A stretch of 64,000 bases of DNA from an uncultured Collinsella sp. (GCA_958433005.1 CAUAWV010000004.1:1-64000); one strand, 5' to 3'. Positions 1 to 9,736 are shown, numbered from the stretch's first letter. Notes: generated by a model from the letters alone, not told the origin. Numbers and translations: made by a program.

Positions 1-114
1 TGCGTTTTGTTGGCGTTGGCCCTCTCTTGCTTATTACACCTCTTTTGTGCTCGCTACCCCCCGGGGGTCGGGATCGCGGTATCCGGACCCGCTTTTGGGG
101 TTTGCCGGAAACCC

Positions 115-325
115 GGTGGTCAAAAAAGGCCAAATATGAGTACTGTTACCAGTTTAGTGGCAGCCAAATGGCCTCCAAAATCGGTGCCAGCGGCCAAAAG
201 TGCATCGATTTTCGTCCTTCAGAGTCGTGATCGGGCTCCAAACAAGGCGATTTTGCTGCTCTGGACCGGAAAATCGCTGCTACTAATTTGGTGACAGTAC
301 TCATATTTGGCCTTTTTTGACCACC
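115..325. repeat. 32-bp perfect inverted repeat flanking about 150 bp
   Basis: Positions 115-146 and 294-325 are exact reverse complements over 32 bp, separated by 147 bp with no convincing gene. Bases 1-530 contain no supported coding sequence and are made almost entirely of inverted repeats. The element could be a non-autonomous mobile repeat (MITE/REP-like) or a long-stem RNA. No transposase lies nearby. Confidence 0.75.
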
Positions 326-357
326 GCCCCTTGGCCCAGGACAAAACGGGCCGCTCG

Positions 358-426
358 AATCTTGGGGCGGGTCCATTTTCGGCTATCCTCAGCTTGCCAG
401 TTCGAAAATGGATCCGCCCCAAGATT
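358..426. repeat. 24-bp inverted repeat (hairpin, possible terminator)
   Basis: 358-381 and 403-426 are reverse complements with one G/A difference and a 21-nt loop. A T-rich stretch follows, so the hairpin could terminate a transcript entering from the left. A 13-bp part of the right arm recurs at 499-511, just before the nadA ribosome binding site. Confidence 0.6.
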
Positions 427-445
427 GAATCTTTATTTCAACTTT

Positions 446-489
446 ACACCTAGGTTTACAGCTGTCTTGTCAGCTGTAAACCTAGGTGT
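446..489. promoter_or_regulatory. Candidate NiaR operator upstream of nadA
   Basis: A perfect 19-bp inverted repeat (446-464 and 471-489) with a 6-bp centre, TCTTGT. It lies about 40 bp before the nadA start. The inner part, ACAGCTGTCTTGTCAGCTGT, resembles the ACA-rich palindromes with a central TCTTG reported for NiaR (3H-domain) regulators of NAD genes. The operon it precedes ends in such a regulator, so autoregulation by nicotinate or NAD status is inferred. Confidence 0.55.
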
Positions 490-530
490 CATACTAAAGC
501 CCCAAGATTCGCCAAAAGAGAGGGGCCTTG

Positions 531-1556
531 ATGGCACAGAGCGCGAACATGGATGCGTCGGAGCTTGCACGCGATATCGCGGCCGGCCTAGCATCGGCAA
601 CGACGGCAACGGAGCGCGCGGCACTGGTGCCCGCAGAGCTCGTCGAGGCCATTCAGCAACTTAAAACCCAACGCGACGCGGTGATCCTGGCGCACTATTA
701 CGTGGCGCCCGAGGTTCAGGCTGTGGCCGATTACGTCGGCGACAGCTTCTACCTGGCAAAGCTTGCCAAGAGCCTGCCGCAGCAGACCATCGTGCTGTGC
801 GGCGTGGAGTTTATGGGCGAGAGCGCCAAGCTGCTCAATCCCACCAAGACCGTGCTGCTGCCCGAGCCGGGCGCGGACTGTCCCATGGCGCACATGGTCA
901 AGCGCGAGACGGTCGATGCGGCGCGCGCCGAGTACGGCGACGACCTGGCCGTGGTCTGCTACGTCAACTCCACGGTCGAGATCAAGAGCTGGAGTGACGT
1001 GTGCGTTACCAGCTCAAACGCCGTCAAGATCGTCTCCGAGCTGCCGCAGCAGCACATCTTGTTCATTCCCGACCAGAACCTGGGCCGCTTCGTAGCCGAG
1101 CAGGTGCCCCAAAAGCACGTCATCCTCAACAACGGCTACTGCCCGCGCCATCACATCATCACCGTCGAGCAGATCGTTGACGCGACGGAGGCCCACCCCG
1201 ACGCGCTCGTGCTGGCGCATCCTGAGTGCAAGGCCGACGTCTTGGCCGAGGCCGACTACATCGGCTCCACCGCCGGCATCATCAAGTACGCCGAGGAGTC
1301 CGACGCGAGCGAGTTCATTATCGTGACGGTCCGCGGCGTGCTCTACGAGCTCGAGCGCCGCTGCGAGGGCACCGGCAAAAAGTTCTACTTCCCCGCGGTG
1401 CAGCCCACCTGCGTCAACATGGATCTCATCACGCTCGAAAAACTCGTGCGCTGCCTGGAGACGGGCGAGGGCGAGGTGCAGATCGGCGTGTCGGACGAGG
1501 CCGCCGACCAGGCCAAACTTACGCTCGACCGCATGCTCGAGTACGCGGCGCGCTAA
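531..1556 (+). CDS. nadA: Quinolinate synthase NadA
   Basis: Condenses iminoaspartate (made by NadB) with dihydroxyacetone phosphate to give quinolinate, the second step of de novo NAD synthesis; a cytosolic [4Fe-4S] enzyme. The 341-residue protein has the family signatures ILAHYYVAPEVQ and DSFYLAK near the N-terminus. Three cysteines sit in the expected cluster contexts: LCGVEFMGESAK, AHPECKADV and QPTCVNMDLI. The ATG at 531 follows a purine-rich GAGAGG site; an adjacent TTG at 528 is less likely. It is the first gene of a nadA-nadB-nadC-regulator operon behind a palindromic operator candidate. Confidence 0.97.
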   Translation: MAQSANMDASELARDIAAGLASATTATERAALVPAELVEAIQQLKTQRDAVILAHYYVAPEVQAVADYVGDSFYLAKLAKSLPQQTIVLCGVEFMGESAKLLNPTKTVLLPEPGADCPMAHMVKRETVDAARAEYGDDLAVVCYVNSTVEIKSWSDVCVTSSNAVKIVSELPQQHILFIPDQNLGRFVAEQVPQKHVILNNGYCPRHHIITVEQIVDATEAHPDALVLAHPECKADVLAEADYIGSTAGIIKYAEESDASEFIIVTVRGVLYELERRCEGTGKKFYFPAVQPTCVNMDLITLEKLVRCLETGEGEVQIGVSDEAADQAKLTLDRMLEYAAR

Positions 1557-1560
1557 GCCA

Positions 1561-1593
1561 ATGTGACATGAGGGACAGTCCCTTATGTCACAT
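1561..1593. repeat. Hairpin between nadA and nadB
   Basis: Arms 1561-1575 and 1579-1593 are complementary over 15 bp with one G-T pair, around a CAG loop. The core contains GGGACAGTCCC. It lies inside the operon, so it may modulate transcript stability or reduce nadB expression rather than terminate. It resembles other palindromes with a GGGAC core in this window. Confidence 0.7.
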
Positions 1594-1612
1594 AACAAGG
1601 GAGAGGATTCCT

Positions 1613-2989
1613 GTGGAAACCAAACAATACCCCGACATGGAGTGCGACGTTGTCATTGCCGGTTGCGGCGTGGCGGGCCTGTACGCGGCCCTCAATCTGC
1701 CGACGAGCACGCGCGTGATCATGCTCTCCAAGGGCGCTGTCGACGAGTGCGATTCGATGCTCGCGCAGGGCGGCATTTGCGTGCTGCCCGAGGGCTCGGA
1801 CTACGATGCCTTCTTTGAGGACACCATGCACGCCGGCCACTACGAGAACCGCCGCGAGAGCGTCGACATCATGATCCGCTCGAGCCGCTCGGTCATCAAC
1901 GACCTGCTGGCGATGGGCGTGGACTTTGAGCGCAAGGCCGACGGCAGCCTCGACTTTACCCGCGAGGGTGCGCACAGCCGCCCCCGCATTGCCTTCCATG
2001 CCGACATTACGGGCAAGGAGATCACGACCAAGCTGCTTCAGGCCGTTCGCAAACTGGATAACGTGCAGATTTTGGAGCACGTGGCCATGACCGACATCCT
2101 GACGGGCGAGCGTGACGGCGCCACGGTGTGTGCCGGTGTCGTCGCCGTTCCCGTGGACGAGGACAACTCGGTCCGCCCCGCCGACGAGCTGATAAATGCC
2201 GCCGAGGGCGCGCATGCCGGCGAGCCGTTTAAGATCCATGCCCGCCACACGCTGTGGGCAACGGGCGGCATCGGCGGCATATACGACCACTCGACCAACT
2301 ATCCGCAGCTCACGGGCGATGCCTGCTACATCGCTCAGGAGCATGGCATTAAGATGGAGCACCTGGACTACGTGCAGATCCACCCCACGGGACTGTTCTC
2401 GCCGCAGCCAGGCCGCACCTTCCTGATCAGCGAGAGCTGCCGCGGCGAGGGCGCGATTTTGCTCAACGCCGCCGGTGAGCGCTTTACCGACGAGCTTCAG
2501 CCGCGCGATGTGGTCGCTGCCGCTATTCGCGAGCAGATGAAGCGGGACGGTACCGAGCACGAGTGGCTGAGCTTTGCCCCCGTCGAGCGCGATGTAGTGA
2601 CCGGGCACTTTGCCAACATTCGCGCACGCTGCTTGGAGGACGGCCGCGACATCTTGGACGAGCCCATCCCCGTTACGCCTACGCAGCACTACTTTATGGG
2701 CGGCGTGTGGGTCGACAAGGACGGCCGCACCTCGATGCCCGAGCTCTACGCAGCCGGTGAGACGGCCTGCAACGGCGTGCACGGCAAGAATCGCCTGGCT
2801 TCCAACAGCCTGCTCGAGGCGCTGGTCTGGGGTCGTCGCGCCGCGTGGTACATGCGCACCGGCGAGTCGCTCGCCGTGGAGCAGGCGGGCGAGCCCGCGC
2901 TCGACGGGCGTCATCGCGCCCTGAGCGCCGACTCCCTGGCAATCGATGATTTGGCCCGTGCCGCCGGCACGCAGGCCGTGGAGGAGTAG
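1613..2989 (+). CDS. nadB: L-aspartate oxidase NadB
   Basis: FAD enzyme oxidising L-aspartate to iminoaspartate, the first committed step of NAD synthesis and the substrate source for NadA. The 458-residue protein starts with a Rossmann FAD motif (AGCGVAGLYAAL). It carries the succinate dehydrogenase/fumarate reductase flavoprotein signatures: a Ser/Gly/Gln-rich AQGGICV stretch, HPTGL, and GETACNGVHGKNRLASNSLLEALVWG split across the C-terminal half. The GTG at 1613 is chosen because a GGAGAGGA site precedes it and the FAD motif follows within 20 codons. The reading frame stays open upstream into nadA, but that part is shadow. nadC starts 4 bp after the stop. Confidence 0.96.
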   Translation: METKQYPDMECDVVIAGCGVAGLYAALNLPTSTRVIMLSKGAVDECDSMLAQGGICVLPEGSDYDAFFEDTMHAGHYENRRESVDIMIRSSRSVINDLLAMGVDFERKADGSLDFTREGAHSRPRIAFHADITGKEITTKLLQAVRKLDNVQILEHVAMTDILTGERDGATVCAGVVAVPVDEDNSVRPADELINAAEGAHAGEPFKIHARHTLWATGGIGGIYDHSTNYPQLTGDACYIAQEHGIKMEHLDYVQIHPTGLFSPQPGRTFLISESCRGEGAILLNAAGERFTDELQPRDVVAAAIREQMKRDGTEHEWLSFAPVERDVVTGHFANIRARCLEDGRDILDEPIPVTPTQHYFMGGVWVDKDGRTSMPELYAAGETACNGVHGKNRLASNSLLEALVWGRRAAWYMRTGESLAVEQAGEPALDGRHRALSADSLAIDDLARAAGTQAVEE

Positions 2990-2992
2990 ACC

Positions 2993-3853
2993 ATGAATCC
3001 CATTACCATGAAGCTCGTCGTCGATGATCTGATTCTGCAGGCTCTACGCGAGGACATTACGTTTGAGGACGTGAGCACGGCGAGCGTGTGCCCCACGGCG
3101 CGCCCCGCCACGGTGGAGCTCATCGCCAAGGCCGATGGCATCATCGCGGGCTTGGATGTGTTCGCCCGCACCTTTGAGCTGCTGGATTCGCAGAGCTCGG
3201 TGCTGTTTGATGTTGCCGACGGTGACGAGGTGCACGCCGGCGACCACGTGGGCCAGGTGCGCGGCGATGCGCGCGTGCTGCTTTCGGGCGAGCGCGTGGC
3301 GCTCAACTACCTGCAGCGCATGAGCGGTATCGCTACCTATACGCACAGAATGGCAGCGGCGCTCGAGGGTACCAAGACCGTGCTTGTCGACACACGCAAG
3401 ACCACGCCGGGCATGCGCGTTTTCGAGAAGGCGGCGGTTGAGATCGGCGGCGGCAGCAACCATCGCTACAACCTGTCGACGGCCGTCATGCTCAAGGACA
3501 ACCACATCGACGCCGCCGGTGGCGTGGCGCGCGCGATTGAGATGGCGCGCGCCCATGCATCGTTTACCACGACGGTCGAGATCGAGTGCGAGAACCTGGA
3601 CATGGTGCGCGAGGCCGTGGAAGCCGGCGCCGACATCATCATGTTCGACAACATGACCCACGACGACATGGCCGCCGCTATCGAGCTTATCGCCGGTCGC
3701 GCCAAGACTGAGTGTTCGGGCAATGTGGACGCCAGCAATATTCGCGCCCTGGCCGATCTGGGCGTCGACTTTATTAGCTCGGGCGCGCTGACACACTCCG
3801 CCCCGATCCTCGACCTCTCGCTTAAGCACCTGCGTCTGCTGGACGGTAAATAA
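2993..3853 (+). CDS. nadC: Nicotinate-nucleotide pyrophosphorylase NadC
   Basis: Converts quinolinate and PRPP to nicotinate mononucleotide and CO2, the third step of de novo NAD synthesis. The 286-residue protein has the usual length and signatures: RVALNYLQRMSGIAT, DTRKTTPGMR (substrate-binding basic residues), GGGSNHRYNLS and MLKDNHI. The C-terminal barrel ends in VDFISSGALTHS. It starts 4 bp after nadB, and its stop overlaps the start of the downstream regulator (TAATG), so translation is probably coupled. Confidence 0.97.
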   Translation: MNPITMKLVVDDLILQALREDITFEDVSTASVCPTARPATVELIAKADGIIAGLDVFARTFELLDSQSSVLFDVADGDEVHAGDHVGQVRGDARVLLSGERVALNYLQRMSGIATYTHRMAAALEGTKTVLVDTRKTTPGMRVFEKAAVEIGGGSNHRYNLSTAVMLKDNHIDAAGGVARAIEMARAHASFTTTVEIECENLDMVREAVEAGADIIMFDNMTHDDMAAAIELIAGRAKTECSGNVDASNIRALADLGVDFISSGALTHSAPILDLSLKHLRLLDGK

Positions 3854-4398
3854 TGAACGCCCGCGAGCGCCGTCGTGCCATCATGGGCGTGCTCGAGGGA
3901 GCCAGGGAGCCCGTTTCGGGCAGCGCACTTGCCCGCGAGGTTGGCGTGAGCCGCCAGGTCGTGGTTCAGGATATTGCCCTGTTGCGCGCCGATGGGCACG
4001 ATGTCGTGGCAACCAACCGCGGCTACGTGCTGCAGGAGGCCCCCAGCAGCCCCGCCGTGCCCACGCGCTTGGTCAAGGTTCGCCACAGCGTGGAGCAGGC
4101 AGGCGATGAGCTCACGAGTATCGTCGACGCCGGCGGCGCCGTGCTCAACGTGATCGTCAATCACCGCGTGTACGGTAAGATCACGGCCGACCTGGACATT
4201 CGCAATCGTCGCGATGTTGAGCGCTACCTGCACGATATCGAGAGCGGCAAGAGCTTTCCACTACTAACGGTGACGAGCGGCTATCACTTCCACCGCATTG
4301 CGGCAGAGGATGAGCAAACCCTCGACGAGATCGAGGCCATACTCAAGGAGAAAGGCTATTTGGCAGACCTGATGCCCTACGAGGACGATCTGTCGTAG
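3853..4398 (+). CDS. niaR: NiaR-type transcriptional regulator (HTH-11 plus 3H domain)
   Basis: A 181-residue protein with an N-terminal winged HTH (residues about 5-58, including ALAREVGVSRQVVVQDI) and a C-terminal 3H domain. Histidines 78, 104, 127, 145 and 147 are candidates for the conserved metal/ligand histidines of the family. Members characterised in Firmicutes and Thermotoga repress NAD synthesis or niacin uptake genes with nicotinate as co-repressor. Here the gene closes the nad operon and its ATG overlaps the nadC stop, which supports feedback control through the palindrome at 446-489. The family call is firm; the ligand is inferred. Confidence 0.88.
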   Translation: MNARERRRAIMGVLEGAREPVSGSALAREVGVSRQVVVQDIALLRADGHDVVATNRGYVLQEAPSSPAVPTRLVKVRHSVEQAGDELTSIVDAGGAVLNVIVNHRVYGKITADLDIRNRRDVERYLHDIESGKSFPLLTVTSGYHFHRIAAEDEQTLDEIEAILKEKGYLADLMPYEDDLS

Positions 4399-4408
4399 CC
4401 GATGCTGC

Positions 4409-4506
4409 AAACGTCCCTAAGCGGCAATCTGACGTTCAATCGTCGGTCGCGTACCAAAGTACGCTTCCCTCCTCTTTCACGTCACCTTGCTCGCTTAGGG
4501 ACGTTT
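4409..4506. repeat. Inverted repeat with GTCCCT core after the nad operon
   Basis: Perfect 15-bp arms at 4409-4423 and 4492-4506 enclose about 68 bp. The arms contain GTCCCTAAG or its complement, the same core as the inverted repeat at 26031-26084. No T-run follows, so it is not a standard intrinsic terminator. Confidence 0.65.
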
Positions 4507-4555
4507 TCGCTGACGTGAGCTCAACCTGCGATGGTGCCTAATTGGTTATCCGCAC

Positions 4556-4597
4556 AAAAAAGGAGGCCTCCGCGGCGATGCGGAGGCCTCCTTTTTT
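4556..4597. terminator. Bidirectional intrinsic terminator
   Basis: A 17-bp perfect stem (4556-4572 and 4581-4597) with A6 on one side and T6 on the other and an 8-nt loop. It can end transcripts of the nad operon from the left and of the ferredoxin gene from the right. Confidence 0.9.
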
Positions 4598-4636
4598 GTG
4601 CACGGTGTACTTTTGAGTGTGCAAGTGCGGGAGTTG

Positions 4637-4822
4637 TTACTCCTCGACGATCTCGGTGATCGCGCCAGCGGGGCAAGCGTCCTGGCAAGCGCCACAGGCG
4701 ACGCAGGAGTCCTCGTCAGCGACGGTGGCGACGTCCTGGAGCTCCAGAACGCCAGCGGGGCAGGAGTCGACGCAAACGCCACAAGCGATGCACTCGTCGG
4801 CATCAATTACGGGATGAGCCAT
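4637..4822 (-). CDS. 2[4Fe-4S] ferredoxin
   Basis: A 61-residue bacterial-type ferredoxin and small cytosolic electron carrier. Two complete cluster motifs are visible: CIACGVCVDSCP (residues 11-22) and CVACGACQDACP (40-51). The ATG at 4822 follows GAGAGGAAA at normal spacing; the frame is open upstream but has no site or conservation-like sequence. It stands alone between a bidirectional terminator and the repeat array upstream of dnaK, so its redox partner cannot be told from context. Collinsella-type anaerobes would use it with pyruvate:ferredoxin oxidoreductase or hydrogenase (inference). Confidence 0.95.
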   Translation of the reverse strand: MAHPVIDADECIACGVCVDSCPAGVLELQDVATVADEDSCVACGACQDACPAGAITEIVEE

Positions 4823-5046
4823 GGTAGTTTCCTCTCTGTTGACCGACGCTACAGGCGATGCGCGTCGGTTTGATTCGGGCAAAAACATACCACGGGAGCG
4901 ACCGTTTGCAATACCCTCTGACCGGCATCTTCATACCGTTCGCCGAGTATGCCACGGCTTACTAAAAAACATGCAGGTGAGGCCGTTGAGCTGCGCAAAT
5001 GTTAGCTACAGGTGACTTGAAATATAGGGCGATTGAGCGTGTTTGC

Positions 5047-5153
5047 GGAAACCGCATCCCGTAATCCACGTCCAAAACGGGACACGGTTTCCGGTTGGAC
5101 CGCCCGGCGGAAACTGCGTCCCGGAATTTACGCTCAGACTGGGTCGCGCTTCC
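5047..5153. repeat. 62-bp-period array, locus 1 (two units)
   Basis: Forward 14-mers at 5047-5060 and 5109-5122 match GGAAACYGCRTCCC. Reverse-complement partners lie at 5079-5092 and 5141-5153 (the last lacks one T). Intra-unit spacers are 18 bp and the inter-unit spacer is 16 bp. The rest of the 4823-5427 gap holds only the dnaK promoter region. Confidence 0.85.
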
Positions 5154-5292
5154 CCCGGGGTCGCTCCAAGGCCCCCCGTACGGCTTCAGGCTCACACCTC
5201 AGTCAACTCTACATAGATCTCAATAGATCTGCCGAGAACTCAATCAGCGCATCTACCTGCGCATTTAAGAACCTAAACTCTCAGCAATAAGA

Positions 5293-5326
5293 AATCTTAT
5301 ATGAATTGACTTAGATTTTGTATATT
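5293..5326 (+). promoter_or_regulatory. Heat-shock promoter motif of dnaK (HspR-site candidate)
   Basis: AATCTTATAT (5293-5302), 5 bp, then GACTTAGATT (5308-5317), followed by a TATATT -10-like box at 5321. The same two half-sites with the same 5-bp gap occur upstream of clpB at 14317-14341. The operon encodes HspR, which in other actinobacteria binds the HAIR inverted repeat (CTTGAGT-N7-ACTCAAG). This motif keeps the CTT...ACTtAG layout but diverges in sequence, so the assignment is inferred. Confidence 0.6.
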
Positions 5327-5427
5327 CCAGCCCATAAGGGGATACACTACATCCTGAAAGACAAGCCGAAGCGCCGCGCGACAGACCGTCGAGGCGACGC
5401 GAACGCAAAAGAGAGAGGGAATTTCTA

Positions 5428-7320
<1,893 letters not shown>

Positions 7321-7322
7321 TC

Positions 7323-8165
7323 ATGTCCGCCCGTAAAGCTCGCACGGAGGCGGCTGCCGCTGGCGCCGCCCCCGTTGACTCTGAGGAGAAGGACGTGAAG
7401 ATTCCCGTAGAGGCCGTCGACGATACCGAGGCCAACGAGGCCCCGGCCGCCGAGGCTGCCGAGAACCAGGTAGAGGATTCCAACAAGGAGGCGACGATGA
7501 CCGAGGACGAGATGGTGGAAGCCGCTATCCGCGCCGGTGAGGAAGCCGCCGACAACGACTTTAAGCTCAAGTTCGAGCAGGCCCAAAAGGAGCTTGCCGA
7601 CGTGCGCAGCGAGCTCGATGCTGCGGCAGAGGCCCAGAAGGCCGCCGAGGACAAGGCAAAGGACGCCACCGAGCGTACCGCCCGTCTGCAGGCCGACTGG
7701 GAGAACTTCCGTCGCCGCACTGCCAACGAGCGTATCGCCGAGCGCGAGCGCGCGACCGAGAAGCTTGTCACCGCGCTGTTGCCGGTGGTTGACGATATCG
7801 AGCGTGCAATCGACCATGCCCGTAGCCAGGAGCTTTCCGACGACTTTAAGCAGTTCGTCGATGGCGTTGATGCGGTACATGCCAAGCTGCTCGATGTGTT
7901 TGCGCACGAGGGCGTTGAGCCCATCGACCCCAAGGGCGAGGCGTTCGATCCGCTCGAGCACCAGGCTGTGGGTCGCGTCGAGGACGCATCGCAGTACGAC
8001 GAGACCGTCAACGACGTGTACCAGAAGGGCTACCGCATGGCGGACCGCATCCTGCGCTCCGCGATGGTGACGGTGACCTACGGTGGCGAGAAGCGCCCCG
8101 CACCGGAGCCCGAAGCGGCGCCCGAGGATGCTACGGCCGATACGGCCGAGAGCACCGAGGAGTAA
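7323..8165 (+). CDS. grpE: Nucleotide exchange factor GrpE
   Basis: GrpE releases ADP from DnaK. From the ATG at 7323 the protein has 280 residues. Residues 1-58 are an acidic Ala/Glu-rich extension; the long coiled coil runs about 75-150 (AQKELADVRSEL... DWENFRRRTANERI), followed by the beta domain (VEPIDPKGEAFDPLEHQAV). A second in-frame ATG at 7497 is preceded by a perfect AAGGAGG (7485-7491) at 5-bp spacing and would give a 222-residue protein closer to the usual GrpE size. The start is therefore uncertain, and both may be used. The 7323 start lies 2 bp after the dnaK stop. Confidence 0.95.
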   Translation: MSARKARTEAAAAGAAPVDSEEKDVKIPVEAVDDTEANEAPAAEAAENQVEDSNKEATMTEDEMVEAAIRAGEEAADNDFKLKFEQAQKELADVRSELDAAAEAQKAAEDKAKDATERTARLQADWENFRRRTANERIAERERATEKLVTALLPVVDDIERAIDHARSQELSDDFKQFVDGVDAVHAKLLDVFAHEGVEPIDPKGEAFDPLEHQAVGRVEDASQYDETVNDVYQKGYRMADRILRSAMVTVTYGGEKRPAPEPEAAPEDATADTAESTEE

Positions 8166-8170
8166 TTGAG

Positions 8171-8202
8171 AAGGGCCCCGGGGCAACACCCGGGGCCCTT
8201 TC
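8171..8202 (+). terminator. Hairpin after grpE
   Basis: A 12-bp perfect GC-rich stem (8171-8182 and 8189-8200) with a short loop and only three Ts. It probably attenuates transcription between dnaK-grpE and dnaJ-hspR, so the chaperone is made in excess over the co-chaperone and repressor. Confidence 0.7.
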
Positions 8203-8272
8203 TGGCCAAGTGCCATATGAAAGCATGAGCCGCCGTCTGCTGGGCGGCGGATGAAACAGGAGAGGAGCTACG

Positions 8273-9238
8273 ATGGCTGCAGGCAAAACCTTCTATGACA
8301 TCCTGGGCGTATCCAAGAGCGCCTCCGACAAAGAGATCAAGAGCGCGTTTCGCAAGCTCGCGCAAAAATATCACCCCGATGCCGGCGGCGACGAGGCCAA
8401 GTTTAAGGAGATCAGCGAGGCCTACGAGACGCTTTCGGACGAGAAGAAGCGCAAAGAGTACGACCAGATGCTCATGTTCGGCGGCATGCCGGGCGCGGGC
8501 GGCGCGTATGGCGGCGGCTACGGTGCCGGCGCGGGCGCCAGCGGCTGGGGCGATATCTTCGACAGCATCTTCAGCGGCAATGGCGCCTGGGGTAGCGATT
8601 GGGGCTCGGGCTTTGCCGGGGCTGCGGGCGCTGCCGGTGCCGGCGCGGGTCGCAGCCGCGCTCGCAAGGGCGGCGACCTATCGCTGACCGTCGATGTGAC
8701 GGCCGAGGACGCGTTTCGCGGCGTGACGCACAAGGTCACCTATCGCATTCCCTCGACAGGCGAGCAGCAGACCATCACGGTCTCGGTGCCCGCGGGCGCG
8801 GTCGATGGCGGCAAGCTACGCTACAAGCGTCGCGGCGAGTATGGCGTTGCGGGTGGCGAGCGCGGCGACCTGGTCGTGACCACGCATGTGGAGGAGCACC
8901 CGCTGTTCAAGCGCAAAGGCGCCGACGTGACCATGGAGGTACCGGTCTCGGTCTACGAGGCGGCGCTCGGCTGCACGGTGGATGTGCCCACGCCCGGCGG
9001 CGCGACGGTTCGTCTGAAGGTGCCCGCTGGCACCCAGACGGGCAAGAAGTTCCGCTTTAAGGAGATGGGTGCGCCCGACGTTAAGCACCGTGGCCGCACA
9101 GGCGCGCTGCTCGTCGAGATCAAGGTGCAGGTCCCCACGAACCTGTCCGACGATGAACGCGATGCCATGACCAAGCTGCGCGAGGCCGACACGCGCGACT
9201 ATCGCGAGAAGGTCAATCGTTACAAGGCGACGTACTAG
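8273..9238 (+). CDS. dnaJ: J-domain co-chaperone DnaJ (zinc-finger-less, CbpA-like)
   Basis: Stimulates DnaK ATPase and delivers clients. The 321-residue protein has a J-domain (residues about 5-70) with HPD at 34-36, then a Gly/Ala-rich linker (about 75-135, many GAG and GYG repeats), then two beta-sandwich client-binding domains (DLSLTVDVTAEDAFRG onward). The CxxCxGxG zinc repeats of class I DnaJ are absent; only one Cys is visible in the C-terminal half. It is thus a class II protein although it occupies the dnaJ position of the heat-shock operon. ATG at 8273 follows GGAGAGGAG. Confidence 0.94.
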   Translation: MAAGKTFYDILGVSKSASDKEIKSAFRKLAQKYHPDAGGDEAKFKEISEAYETLSDEKKRKEYDQMLMFGGMPGAGGAYGGGYGAGAGASGWGDIFDSIFSGNGAWGSDWGSGFAGAAGAAGAGAGRSRARKGGDLSLTVDVTAEDAFRGVTHKVTYRIPSTGEQQTITVSVPAGAVDGGKLRYKRRGEYGVAGGERGDLVVTTHVEEHPLFKRKGADVTMEVPVSVYEAALGCTVDVPTPGGATVRLKVPAGTQTGKKFRFKEMGAPDVKHRGRTGALLVEIKVQVPTNLSDDERDAMTKLREADTRDYREKVNRYKATY

Positions 9239-9310
9239 GGCGGTCGCGGCGCACGCCCACGCCCGCGGGCTTATGATGGACGATAACGAGACGGAAAGGG
9301 GTCAGGTAGC

Positions 9311-9727
9311 ATGGCCGAGGACAATAGGAACAAACCGCTGTACATGATCAGCGTGGCGGCCGAGCTGACCGGCATGCACCCGCAGACTCTGCGCGTCTAC
9401 GAGTCCAAGGGCTTGGTGAACCCCCAGCGCTCGGGCGGCAACACGCGTCTGTATTCGCGTGCCGATATCGAGCGCCTGGAGCTCATCAACCAGCTGACTG
9501 ACGAGGGCATCAACCTTGCCGGCGTGGTGCGCATCCTCGATATGAAGGAGCGTGCCGAGGAGCGCGAGCGCGAGAACGAAAAGCTCCGCGCCCGCGTGCG
9601 CCAGCTCGAGGACGAGCTGCACGAGTATAAGATGCAGAAGAAGATCACCGCCCTGGCCCCGCGCGACGGCTCGGTCAACCCCGAGCAAGTCATGCGCAAA
9701 CTGCTGGGCACGGGCGGCGACCTGTAG
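9311..9727 (+). CDS. hspR: Heat-shock repressor HspR (MerR family)
   Basis: A 138-residue MerR-type regulator. The N-terminal winged HTH (residues 10-75) reads YMISVAAELTGMHPQTLRVYE and SGGNTRLYSRADIERL; a dimerisation coiled coil follows (about 78-112). In streptomycetes and mycobacteria HspR represses the dnaK operon and clpB with DnaK as co-repressor. Its place at the end of this operon, and the matching motifs before dnaK and clpB, fit that circuit. ATG at 9311 lies behind GGAAAGGGG at slightly long spacing. Confidence 0.93.
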   Translation: MAEDNRNKPLYMISVAAELTGMHPQTLRVYESKGLVNPQRSGGNTRLYSRADIERLELINQLTDEGINLAGVVRILDMKERAEERERENEKLRARVRQLEDELHEYKMQKKITALAPRDGSVNPEQVMRKLLGTGGDL

Positions 9728-9736
9728 GCACTCATT

